Of a DNA stretch of 64,000 bases, positions 1 through 7,757 are shown one piece after another. The translations under genes and the position numbers were made by a program. Position 1 is the first letter of the stretch; every line of letters starts with the position of its first letter. The notes under the pieces were generated by a model. It was not told the origin of the DNA. It did not search any database and worked only from the letters and a program-made list of their open reading frames with translations. The DNA comes from Spiribacter sp. 1M189 (GTDB taxonomy: Bacteria > Pseudomonadota > Gammaproteobacteria > Nitrococcales > Nitrococcaceae), in NCBI RefSeq assembly GCF_040838345.1, contig NZ_JBAKFF010000001.1, positions 62,001 through 126,000 on the forward strand, written 5' to 3'.

Positions 1-126
1 CTGCGCATCCTCAAGGCCGGGTTCCGGGCCGGAGACAATGCGCCGATGGCATTTGTGGAGCTGGTGGACCGGCCCATGGCGGAAGCGCCCGAGGAAGCCG
101 ACGAAGAAGTCGCCGAGGCCTCCTGA
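1..126 (+). CDS. rplQ: 50S ribosomal protein L17, C-terminal end (partial)
   Basis: The window opens inside this gene; only the last 41 codons are present, ending at TGA 124-126. The core [20 protein letters not shown] followed by LVDR is the typical C-terminus of bacterial L17, which binds 23S rRNA in the large subunit. An acidic tail rich in Glu and Ala follows it. rplQ is normally the last gene of the alpha operon behind rpoA, and the strong hairpin just downstream fits an operon end. The start lies outside the window. Confidence 0.9.
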   Translation: MRILKAGFRAGDNAPMAFVELVDRPMAEAPEEADEEVAEAS

Positions 127-177
127 GGTCCCGGGACAGTCCGGGCAGGGCGCTGACGACCGCGAACCGCGCAAGAC

Positions 178-203
178 AAGGCCACCTCCGGGTGGCCTTT
201 TTC
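178..203 (+). terminator. Rho-independent terminator of the rplQ operon
   Basis: Perfect 9-bp stem AAGGCCACC / GGTGGCCTT (178-186 and 191-199) with a TCCG loop, running into a TTTTT tract. It sits 51 bases after the rplQ stop and upstream of mdh, so it should end the ribosomal-protein transcript. Confidence 0.85.
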
Positions 204-273
204 ATGTGCTAGACTTCGCCGAATTGCGGCGGTGCACCAGTGCCGGCGCGCTGACAACAATGGAGGGGGTTCC

Positions 274-1254
274 ATGAAAGCACCTGTACGCGTAGCGGTA
301 ACCGGCGCCGCCGGCCAGATCGGTTACAGTCTCCTTTTCCGTATCGCCTCGGGCGACATGCTGGGGCCGGATCAGCCGGTCATCCTCCAGCTCCTGGAAG
401 TGCCGCCGGCGATGGACGCCGTACAGGGCGTGATGATGGAGCTCGACGACTGCGCCTTCCCGCTGCTGGCGGGGCTGCAGGCCAGTGACCAGGCCGAGGA
501 GGCGTTCAAGGACGCCGACTACATCCTGCTGGTGGGCGCCAAGCCGCGTGGCCCCGGCATGGAGCGCAAGGACCTCCTTGAGGCCAACGCGGCCATTTTC
601 TCGGTGCAGGGCAAGGCCATGAACGCCGTGGCAAGCCGCGATGTGCGCGTGCTGGCGGTGGGCAACCCGGCCAACACCAATGCCCTGATCGCCCAGCGCA
701 ATGCGCCGGACCTGGACCCGCGCTGTTTCACGGCCATGACGCGGCTTGATCACAACCGGGCCCTGGCGCAGCTCGCCAACCGCACCGGCACCCATGTCAC
801 CGATATCCAGAAGCTCACGGTCTGGGGCAATCACTCCGCCACCCAGTATCCGGACATCAGCCACGCCGTGGTCGACGGCAAGGCCGCCAGCGACCTGGTC
901 GACCAGGCCTGGCTCGAGGAGAGCTTCATCCCCACCGTGCAGCAGCGCGGCGCCGCCATCATCAAGGCCCGTGGCCAGTCCAGCGCGGCCTCGGCGGCCA
1001 GCGCGGCCATCGACCACATGCGCGACTGGACCCTCGGGACACCGGAGGGTGACTGGGTGAGCATGGCGATCCCGTCGGATGGCAGCTACGGCATCGCCGA
1101 GGGGATCATCTACTCCTTCCCGGTACGATGCAGTGGCGGGCGCTACGAGATCGTCCAGGACCTCAGCATCGACGACTTCTCCCGCGAGCGCATGAGCGCC
1201 ACCGAGCAGGAGCTGGTCGAGGAGCGCGACGCGGTCCAGCACCTGCTGCCCTGA
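274..1254 (+). CDS. mdh: Malate dehydrogenase
   Basis: Oxidises malate to oxaloacetate with NAD in the TCA cycle (cytoplasm). The 326-residue length and motifs fit the cytosolic-type (type 2) bacterial MDH rather than the 312-residue enteric form. Seen: the Rossmann loop [12 protein letters not shown] near the N-terminus, the [17 protein letters not shown] loop, [12 protein letters not shown], the DHNRA segment, and [11 protein letters not shown] with the catalytic His. The start is ATG 274, because a strong GGAGGGGG lies just before it. An in-frame extension to 232 would encode unconserved residues. The gene stands alone between two terminators. Confidence 0.95.
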   Translation: MKAPVRVAVTGAAGQIGYSLLFRIASGDMLGPDQPVILQLLEVPPAMDAVQGVMMELDDCAFPLLAGLQASDQAEEAFKDADYILLVGAKPRGPGMERKDLLEANAAIFSVQGKAMNAVASRDVRVLAVGNPANTNALIAQRNAPDLDPRCFTAMTRLDHNRALAQLANRTGTHVTDIQKLTVWGNHSATQYPDISHAVVDGKAASDLVDQAWLEESFIPTVQQRGAAIIKARGQSSAASAASAAIDHMRDWTLGTPEGDWVSMAIPSDGSYGIAEGIIYSFPVRCSGGRYEIVQDLSIDDFSRERMSATEQELVEERDAVQHLLP

Positions 1255-1294
1255 TCCCGATGGCCGGTGCCCACGCCGGTCGCCGGGTCCGCTG

Positions 1295-1327
1295 AAGGCC
1301 GATGACCCGCCCGGGCATCGGCCTTTT
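1295..1327 (+). terminator. Rho-independent terminator of mdh
   Basis: Stem AAGGCCGATG / CATCGGCCTT (1295-1304 and 1316-1325) continues inward with CCC/GGG pairing and is followed by TTTTT. It lies between mdh and the convergent end of uvrA. A T-tract is present only on the + side, so it serves mdh. Confidence 0.85.
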
Positions 1328-4168
1328 TCATTGCTGTCCAGCGCGCTCCAGCAGCGGTTCCAGGTATCGCCCGGTATGCGAGTGCGGATCGGCGGCGATC
1401 TGCTCTGGTGTGCCGGTGGCCACGATCCGCCCGCCACCGGCGCCGCCCTCCGGGCCCAGATCGATCAGCCAGTCACAGGTCTTGATGACATCGAGGTTGT
1501 GTTCGATGACCACCAGGGTGTTGCCCTCATCGCGCAGCCGGTGCAGCACCTCGAGCAGCTGGGCGATATCGTGGAAATGGAGCCCGGTGGTGGGCTCGTC
1601 GAGGATATAGAGCGTCTGCCCGGTACCCCGGCGCGAGAGCTCCCGGGCCAGTTTGACCCGCTGGGCCTCGCCGCCGGAGAGGGTGACGGCGTTCTGCCCC
1701 AGGCGGACATAGCCGAGGCCCACGTCGATCAGGGTCTGGAGCTTGCGCGCCAGCGCCGGGATGCTGGAGAACACCGCCAGCGCCTCGGCCACACTCATGT
1801 CCAGCACCTCGGCGACGTTGTAGCCCCGGTAGCGGATCTCCAGGGTTTCGCGGTTGTAGCGCGCCCCCCGGCAGGTATCGCAGGGGACGTAGACATCGGG
1901 CAGGAAATGCATGGCCACCCGGATCACGCCCTCTCCCTGGCAGGCCTCGCAGCGCCCGCCGCGGACGTTGAAGCTGAACCGCCCCGGGCCATAGCCACGG
2001 GACCGCGCCTCGGCGGTGGCGGCGAAGAGCTCGCGAATGGGCGTGAAAAGCCCCGTATAGGTGGCCGGGTTCGAGCGCGGGGTCCGGCCGATGGGGCTCT
2101 GGTCGATATCCACGACCTTGTCGAAGTGCTCGAGGCCGTCCACTGCCTCGCAGTCCGCCGGGGTCAGTTCGGCGCCATTCAGGGCCGCGGCGGCGGCGGG
2201 ATAGAGCGTGTCGTTGATGAGGGTCGACTTGCCCGAACCGGAAACGCCGGTGACCCCGATCATCAGACCGGCGGGGAAGCGGGCCTCTACCGCCTGGAGG
2301 TTGTGCCCGCGCGCGCCGCGGATATGGATGGCGCGGGCGTCATCGGCGACAAGCCGTTCCGCCGGCACGGCAATGCGGCGGCGCCCGGCCAGGTAGTCGC
2401 CGGTCAGCGAATCCTGCGCGTTCATGATCGCCTCGGCGTCGCCCGCCGCGATCACCGCGCCCCCCTCACTGCCGGCCCCCGGGCCCATGTCGACGATGTG
2501 GTCGGCGGCGCGGATCGCCTCCTCGTCGTGCTCCACCACGATGACCGTGTTATCGAGATCACGCAGATGCCGGAGGGTGTCCAGCAGCCGGTCGTTGTCG
2601 CGCTGATGCAGCCCGATGGAGGGCTCGTCGAGCACATACATCACGCCCACCAGTCCGGCGCCGATCTGGCTTGCCAGGCGGATGCGCTGGGCCTCGCCGC
2701 CGGAGAGGGTCTCGGCGCTGCGCTCAAGGCTCAGATAATCCAGGCCCACATTCACCAGGAAACGCAGGCGCTGGTCGATTTCCCGCAGGATGCTCTCGGC
2801 GATGGTGGCCCGGGCCCCGGTCAGATCCAGTGCGCCCATGATGCGGGCCGCCTCGGCGATGGACAGCGCGTTGATCGCCGGCAGCGTCCAGTCGGCCACG
2901 GTGACATGCCGGGCGGCGGCATTCAGGCGGCTGCCGCCACAGTCGGGGCAGGTCCGGCGGGTGAGATAGCGGGCCAGCTCGTCGCGCACCGCCGCCGAGT
3001 CGGTCTCGCGGTAGCGGCGCGACATGTTGTTCACCACGCCCTCGAAGGGATGCTCGCTGGCCTGGCCACTGCCGCGTCGGGCGCCGGCGTAGTGAAACCG
3101 GATCATCTCCTCGCCGCTGCCGTAGAGCACCACCTCGCGGATGGCGGCCGGCAGATCTCGCCAGGGCGTATCGACGTCAAAGTCGTAGTGGGCGGCCAGG
3201 TCGTTGATGATCTGGCCGTAATAGGCGTTGCGCCGGTCCCAGCCGCGCACCGCGCCAGCCGCCAGCGAGAGTTCCGGGTGGGCGACGATGCGTGCCGGAT
3301 CGAAGAACTGCTCCACGCCCAGTCCGTCGCAGGTGGGGCAGGCCCCCTGGGGGTTGTTGAACGAGAACAGCCGCGGTTCGAGCTCGCTCAGCGAATAGCC
3401 GCATTCGGGGCAGGCGTAGCGCGCCGAGAACACCAGTTCCTCGCGCGTGGCATCGTCCATGTCCGCGAGCCGGGCGACGTCGTCACCCAGCGCCAGACAG
3501 GTCTCCAGCGAGTCGGCGAGCCGGGTCGCGAGATCCGGTCGGACCCGGAAGCGATCCACCACCACGTCGATGTCGTGGCTGCGCTGCGGGTCCAGCGCCG
3601 GCACCTCGTCCAGGTCCACCACCTCGCCGTCCACCCGTGCCCGGACAAAGCCCTGGTTACGCAGGTCGGCGAAGACCTCGCGGTGCTCGCCCTTGCGTCC
3701 GCGGATGCGCGGGGCCAGCAGCATGAATCGCCGTTCATCCGGCTGGGCCAGGATCTGGTCGACCATCTCGCTGACGCTCTGCGCCTCGAGTGCATGGCCG
3801 TGGGTGGGGCAGTGCGGCGTACCGGCGCGGGCGAAGAGCAGACGCAGATAGTCATGGATCTCGGTGACCGTGCCTACGGTGGAGCGCGGGTTGTGCGAGG
3901 TCGACTTCTGCTCGATGGCGATCGCCGGCGACAGGCCCTCGATATGGTCGACATCGGGTTTGTCCATCATCGACAGGAACTGCCGGGCATAGGCCGACAG
4001 CGACTCGACGTAGCGGCGCTGTCCCTCGGCGTAGAGCGTGTCGAAGGCAAGCGATGACTTGCCCGAGCCGGACAGGCCGGTGATGACGATGAGCTTGCCG
4101 CGGGGCAGGGTCAGATGCAGGTCGCGCAGGTTATGGGTACGCGCGCCCTCGATGACGATGGCGTCCAT
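1328..4168 (-). CDS. uvrA: Excinuclease ABC subunit A
   Basis: DNA-damage recognition ATPase of nucleotide excision repair; dimerises and loads UvrB. 946 residues, the usual family length. Two ABC ATPase modules are visible: the first Walker A is [12 protein letters not shown], the second [12 protein letters not shown]. Both have LSGGEAQR signatures. Zinc-finger cysteine pairs are present ([19 protein letters not shown] region; CEACQGEG and [10 protein letters not shown]). The N-terminus aligns with the classic DKIEVRGARTHNL start, so ATG 4168 is preferred over an in-frame TTG at 4183 that lacks a ribosome site. No CTGT-N8-ACAG LexA box is visible upstream, so SOS control is not evident. Confidence 0.97.
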   Translation of the reverse strand: MDAIVIEGARTHNLRDLHLTLPRGKLIVITGLSGSGKSSLAFDTLYAEGQRRYVESLSAYARQFLSMMDKPDVDHIEGLSPAIAIEQKSTSHNPRSTVGTVTEIHDYLRLLFARAGTPHCPTHGHALEAQSVSEMVDQILAQPDERRFMLLAPRIRGRKGEHREVFADLRNQGFVRARVDGEVVDLDEVPALDPQRSHDIDVVVDRFRVRPDLATRLADSLETCLALGDDVARLADMDDATREELVFSARYACPECGYSLSELEPRLFSFNNPQGACPTCDGLGVEQFFDPARIVAHPELSLAAGAVRGWDRRNAYYGQIINDLAAHYDFDVDTPWRDLPAAIREVVLYGSGEEMIRFHYAGARRGSGQASEHPFEGVVNNMSRRYRETDSAAVRDELARYLTRRTCPDCGGSRLNAAARHVTVADWTLPAINALSIAEAARIMGALDLTGARATIAESILREIDQRLRFLVNVGLDYLSLERSAETLSGGEAQRIRLASQIGAGLVGVMYVLDEPSIGLHQRDNDRLLDTLRHLRDLDNTVIVVEHDEEAIRAADHIVDMGPGAGSEGGAVIAAGDAEAIMNAQDSLTGDYLAGRRRIAVPAERLVADDARAIHIRGARGHNLQAVEARFPAGLMIGVTGVSGSGKSTLINDTLYPAAAAALNGAELTPADCEAVDGLEHFDKVVDIDQSPIGRTPRSNPATYTGLFTPIRELFAATAEARSRGYGPGRFSFNVRGGRCEACQGEGVIRVAMHFLPDVYVPCDTCRGARYNRETLEIRYRGYNVAEVLDMSVAEALAVFSSIPALARKLQTLIDVGLGYVRLGQNAVTLSGGEAQRVKLARELSRRGTGQTLYILDEPTTGLHFHDIAQLLEVLHRLRDEGNTLVVIEHNLDVIKTCDWLIDLGPEGGAGGGRIVATGTPEQIAADPHSHTGRYLEPLLERAGQQ

Positions 4169-4183
4169 GGACTTCCCGGTCAA

Positions 4184-4231
4184 AACAATTTGTTAGTATA
4201 CCGCCCCTGCGCAACTCAGACCGACAGGGGC
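4184..4231. promoter_or_regulatory. Divergent uvrA / MFS promoter region with an RBS-masking hairpin
   Basis: For uvrA (minus strand) a good -10, TATACT, lies at 4200-4195, about 27 bases before its ATG; its -35 is weak. For the rightward gene an extended -10 (TG-T-TAGTAT, 4191-4199) overlaps the same bases. An 11-base dyad AACAA-T-TTGTT (4184-4194) overlaps both. Further right, GCCCCTG 4203-4209 can pair with CAGGGGC 4225-4231. The second arm contains the AGGGG Shine-Dalgarno of the MFS GTG start at 4236, so the hairpin could mask translation. Confidence 0.4.
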
Positions 4232-4235
4232 AAGC

Positions 4236-5474
4236 GTGCACGGCAAAAAGGGATCCGGCGCCGGGCCGATGAACAGCGACGAACGCCGGGCCACGGCGGG
4301 GCTTTCCATCATCTTCGGCCTGCGCATGCTGGGGTTGTTCCTGATCCTTCCGGTCTTTGCCCTCTATGGCAGCGATCTGCCCGGCGCCACGCCGGCACTG
4401 GTGGGGCTCGCCATCGGTGCCTACGGCCTCACCCAGGCGATCCTGCAGATCCCCTTCGGCATGCTCTCCGATCGCATCGGCCGGCGCCCGGTGATCATCT
4501 TCGGCCTGCTCATCTTCGCCGTTGGCAGTGGCCTCGCCGCCGAAGCCGAGAGCATCTACGGGGTGATCCTCGGTCGGGCACTGCAGGGCTGCGGTGCCAT
4601 CGCCGCGGCGGTGATGGCGCTGGCGGCGGATCTCACCCGCGACCGGCAGCGCACCAAGACCATGGCGCTGATCGGCATCAGCGTGGGCGTGGCCTTCATG
4701 GTGGCGCTGGTGGCCGGGCCGGCGATTGCCGCCTGGGCCGGGCTGCCCGGCGTGTTCTGGGCCACCGCCGGTTTTGCGCTGGTGGCCATGGTGCTGCTCT
4801 ATGGCCTGGTGCCGGCGGGTGGCGAGCGGGTCTTCCGGCCCGAGGTCAATGCCCGCGCCGGCGGACTGCCCGTGGTGCTGCGCCAGCCCGATCTGCTGCG
4901 CCTCGACTTCGGGGTGCTGGTGCTGCATCTGATCCTGACCGCGAGTTTCGTGGTACTGCCCGTGGTGCTGGAGTCGCGACTGGGTATCCCGCGGGGGGAT
5001 CACTGGATGGTCTATATCCCGGTGCTGGTGCTCTCGGTGGCCGGCATGGCCGTGCTCATCGGCATCGGCGAGCGGCGCCGTATCCTGCATCGCCTGCTGG
5101 CGGGGGTGGCGGGCATCGTGATCGTCGCCGACCTGGTCCTGGCGGGTTTCAGTGCCTGGCTGCCCGGCATGCTCATCGGCCTGTGGCTCTTCTTCGTCGG
5201 CTTCAACACCCTGGAGGCGAGCCTGCCCTCGCTGCTCACGCGCTTCGCGCCGGATGGGCTGCGGGGCACCGCGCTCGGGGTCTACTCCACCGCGCAGTTC
5301 CTTGGCGCCTTCTTGGGTGGGGTGTTCGGCGGCATCATCCAGGGCGCCTTCGGCGTGAGCGGGGTATTCATCTTCTGCGCCATCGCGGCGGGACTCTGGC
5401 TGCTGACGGCCGTGGGGCTCAGCGCGCCGGCATCCTACCGCGAGGCCGCGGCAACCGAAGCGGAGACAACATGA
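4236..5474 (+). CDS. MFS transporter, YajR-like
   Basis: Major facilitator superfamily integral inner-membrane protein of 412 residues with about 12 hydrophobic helices. The TM2-TM3 loop carries the MFS signature GMLSDRIGRRPVI. The motif order (FGLRMLGLFLILPVFALYG, GLAIGAYGLTQAILQIPFG) matches the YajR-type proton-driven exporters often found beside uvrA and ssb in gammaproteobacteria. The C-terminal extra domain of E. coli YajR is absent. The substrate is unknown. GTG 4236 has AGGGG five bases upstream; ATG 4269 is a possible alternative. The stop overlaps the start of the sulfurylase gene (ATGA), so the two are probably co-translated. Confidence 0.88.
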   Translation: MHGKKGSGAGPMNSDERRATAGLSIIFGLRMLGLFLILPVFALYGSDLPGATPALVGLAIGAYGLTQAILQIPFGMLSDRIGRRPVIIFGLLIFAVGSGLAAEAESIYGVILGRALQGCGAIAAAVMALAADLTRDRQRTKTMALIGISVGVAFMVALVAGPAIAAWAGLPGVFWATAGFALVAMVLLYGLVPAGGERVFRPEVNARAGGLPVVLRQPDLLRLDFGVLVLHLILTASFVVLPVVLESRLGIPRGDHWMVYIPVLVLSVAGMAVLIGIGERRRILHRLLAGVAGIVIVADLVLAGFSAWLPGMLIGLWLFFVGFNTLEASLPSLLTRFAPDGLRGTALGVYSTAQFLGAFLGGVFGGIIQGAFGVSGVFIFCAIAAGLWLLTAVGLSAPASYREAAATEAETT

Positions 5475-7195
5475 CGGATCTCATCCCGCCCTATGGCGGC
5501 ACCCTCAAGGATCTGAGGCTCGACGCCGAGTCGGCCCGGGCGGCCAAGGACGCGGCCGTGGACTACCCCAGCTGGGATCTCACCGAGCGCCAGCTCTGCG
5601 ATCTGGAACTGCTTGCCAACGGCGGTTTCTCTCCGCTGGAGGGCTTCATGGGCCAGGCCGACTACGAGCGGGTGGTCACCGACATGCGGCTCGCCGACGG
5701 TACCCTCTGGCCGATGCCGGTGACACTGGATGTGAGCGAGGCCTTCGCCGAGGGCATCGCCGCCGGCGACCGGGTGGCGCTGCGCGATCCCGAGGGGGTG
5801 ATCCTCGCGATCCTGACCGTCTCGGATACCTGGCGGCCCGACCGCGAGGTGGAGGCGGAGCAGGTGTTCGGCACCACCGACCCGGGTCACCCGGCGGTGG
5901 CCTGGCTGCGGGAGCAGAGTCATCCGGTTTACGTGGGCGGTCGTATCGAGGCGCTGGATCTGCCGGTGCACTACGACTTCACCCACCTGCGCCTGACGCC
6001 GGCCGAGCTGCGCGAGCGCTTCCGGCGCAATGGCTGGCGGCGGGTGGTGGCCTTCCAGACCCGCAATCCCATGCACCGCGCCCATGTCGAGCTCACCTTC
6101 CTGGCCGCGCGCCAGGCCGAGGCCAACCTGCTGATCCACCCGGTGGTGGGCATGACCAAGCCCGGCGATGTCGATCACTACTCGCGGGTGCGCTGCTACG
6201 AGCATGTGCTGAAGAAATATCCCGAGCAGACCACGGCGCTCTCGCTGCTGCCGCTGGCCATGCGCATGGGCGGGCCGCGCGAGGCCGTCTGGCATGCCAT
6301 CATCCGCCGCAATTACGGCTGCACCCATCTCATTGTGGGGCGCGATCATGCCGGCCCCGGCAAGGACAGCCGCGGTGAGGAGATCTACGGCCCCTACGAC
6401 GCCCAGGATCTGGTCACCCGTCATGCCGACGAGCTGGGCATCGAGATGGTGCCGTTCCGCATGATGGTCTACGTTCAGGAGCGGGCCGGCTATGCGCCCA
6501 TCGACGAGGTGGACGAGGCCGCCGAGACGGTGATGAACATCTCCGGCACCGAGTTCCGGCGCCGCATGCGCGAGGGACTGGAGATTCCGGACTGGTTCGG
6601 TTATCCGGAGGTGGTCCAGGAACTGCGCAAGACCTATCCGCCGCGGGCGCGGCAGGGCTTTACCCTGTTCTTCACCGGGCTGTCCGGCTCCGGCAAGTCC
6701 ACCATCGCCAATGCCGTGATGGTCAAGCTCATGGAGCGCGGTGGCCGGCCGGTCACCCTGCTCGACGGCGATGTGGTGCGTAAGCATCTGTCCAGCGAGC
6801 TGGGCTTTTCCAAGGACCACCGCGACCTCAACATCCGCCGCATCGGCTTTGTGGCCGCCGAGATCACCCGCAACGGCGGTGTCGCCATCTGTGCCCCCAT
6901 CGCGCCTTACACGGCCACGCGCGGCGCGGTTCGGGAGATGGCCGAGGCGGCCAACGGCGGGTTCATCGAGATCCATGTCGCCACGCCACTTGAGGAGTGC
7001 GAGCGGCGCGATCGCAAGGGGCTCTACGCCAAGGCCCGGGCCGGGCTGATCAAGGGCTTCACCGGCATCGACGACCCCTACGAGGCCCCCGAGGCGCCGG
7101 AGCTGCGCATCGATACCACCGACTGCACGGTGGAGGAGGCCGCGCAGAAGGTCCTGCTCAAGCTCGAGGGCCTGGGCTTCATCGATCTGCGCTAG
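5471..7195 (+). CDS. sat-cysC: Bifunctional sulfate adenylyltransferase / APS kinase
   Basis: Single 574-residue chain that would convert sulfate and ATP to APS and then to PAPS for assimilation or sulfation. Residues 1 to about 385 are an ATP sulfurylase of the Sat (not CysDN) family, with QTRNPMHRAH near 195 and GRDHAGPGKDSRG near 290. The C-terminal part from about 395 is APS kinase: Walker [10 protein letters not shown] near 402, DGDVVRKHLS, GFSKDHRDLNIRRIGFVA and GLYAKARAG. ATG 5471 has GGAGA upstream and overlaps the MFS stop by four bases. No other sulfate-assimilation gene is nearby. Such fusions are known, so the enzyme is not new; the transporter pairing is less usual. Confidence 0.93.
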   Translation: MTDLIPPYGGTLKDLRLDAESARAAKDAAVDYPSWDLTERQLCDLELLANGGFSPLEGFMGQADYERVVTDMRLADGTLWPMPVTLDVSEAFAEGIAAGDRVALRDPEGVILAILTVSDTWRPDREVEAEQVFGTTDPGHPAVAWLREQSHPVYVGGRIEALDLPVHYDFTHLRLTPAELRERFRRNGWRRVVAFQTRNPMHRAHVELTFLAARQAEANLLIHPVVGMTKPGDVDHYSRVRCYEHVLKKYPEQTTALSLLPLAMRMGGPREAVWHAIIRRNYGCTHLIVGRDHAGPGKDSRGEEIYGPYDAQDLVTRHADELGIEMVPFRMMVYVQERAGYAPIDEVDEAAETVMNISGTEFRRRMREGLEIPDWFGYPEVVQELRKTYPPRARQGFTLFFTGLSGSGKSTIANAVMVKLMERGGRPVTLLDGDVVRKHLSSELGFSKDHRDLNIRRIGFVAAEITRNGGVAICAPIAPYTATRGAVREMAEAANGGFIEIHVATPLEECERRDRKGLYAKARAGLIKGFTGIDDPYEAPEAPELRIDTTDCTVEEAAQKVLLKLEGLGFIDLR

Positions 7196-7213
7196 CCGCT
7201 CGTCGGCCGGCAT

Positions 7214-7241
7214 TTGGCATGGCGGCCGGAAGGCGTAGAGT
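7214..7241 (+). promoter_or_regulatory. Probable sigma-70 promoter of ssb
   Basis: TTGGCA (7214-7219), a 16-base spacer and TAGAGT (7236-7241) lie in the 103-base gap between sat-cysC and ssb. The predicted RNA would start near 7249 and carry the ribosome site ACGGAGG just before ATG 7299. Call rests on matches to consensus only. Confidence 0.4.
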
Positions 7242-7298
7242 GCGAATTACCAGCGCGGGCCGCAGCGGCCCGCGCGCAACCCGTCAACGGAGGCAGTC

Positions 7299-7757
7299 AT
7301 GGCGCGAGGAGTCAATAAGGTCATTCTCATCGGCAATCTCGGGGCCGATCCCGAGGTGCGCTATTCCGCTGCTGGCAGCGCGGTCACCAACGCGCGGCTG
7401 GCCACCACCGATCAGTGGAAGGACCGTCAGACCGGCGAGCAGCAGGAGCGCACGGAGTGGCACCGGCTGGTGTTCTTCGGCCGCCTGGCGGAGATCTCGG
7501 GCGAGTACCTGAAAAAGGGCTCCAAGGTGTTCGTCGAGGGCCGTCTGCAGACCCGCAAGTGGCAGGGTCAGGACGGCCAGGATCGCTACACCACCGAGGT
7601 GGTGGTCAATGACATGCAGATGCTCGACGGCGCCGGCGGTGGCGGTATGGGCGGCGGTAACGGCGGCGGCATGAACCAGGCGGCGCCCGCGTCCACTGCC
7701 GAACCCGCGCCGCAGACCGCCCCCGCGGACGACTTCGACGACGACATCCCGTTCTAG
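7299..7757 (+). CDS. ssb: Single-stranded DNA-binding protein
   Basis: Homotetrameric ssDNA-binding protein for replication, recombination and repair. 152 residues. The N-terminal OB fold (about 1-108) contains [54 protein letters not shown] and the YTTEVVV strand. A Gly-rich then Ala/Pro-rich linker leads to the acidic tip DDFDDDIPF, the docking peptide for partner proteins. The uvrA-MFS-ssb neighbourhood is common in gammaproteobacteria. Its TAG stop shares a CTAG palindrome with the stop of the convergent ATPase gene. Confidence 0.97.
   Translation: MARGVNKVILIGNLGADPEVRYSAAGSAVTNARLATTDQWKDRQTGEQQERTEWHRLVFFGRLAEISGEYLKKGSKVFVEGRLQTRKWQGQDGQDRYTTEVVVNDMQMLDGAGGGGMGGGNGGGMNQAAPASTAEPAPQTAPADDFDDDIPF

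Noticed and set aside
205-215. TAGACT near 209 as an mdh promoter
   Set aside because: No acceptable -35 at 16-18 bases; that position falls inside the rplQ terminator stem, so support is too weak to list as a feature.
1331-4057. Very long open frame antisense to uvrA (over 900 codons)
   Set aside because: uvrA on the other strand has all family motifs. The antisense frame is open because GC-rich codon bias removes stops, and its product is low-complexity and unrecognisable.
4168-4240. LexA/SOS box for uvrA
   Set aside because: No CTGT-N8-ACAG is present; the AACAA-T-TTGTT dyad does not fit the gammaproteobacterial consensus.
4115-5470. Long in-frame extension upstream of sat-cysC running through the MFS gene
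   Set aside because: The extension is the MFS gene read in the wrong frame (Arg/Gly/Ala-rich). ATG 5471 with a ribosome site and the ATGA overlap is the real start.
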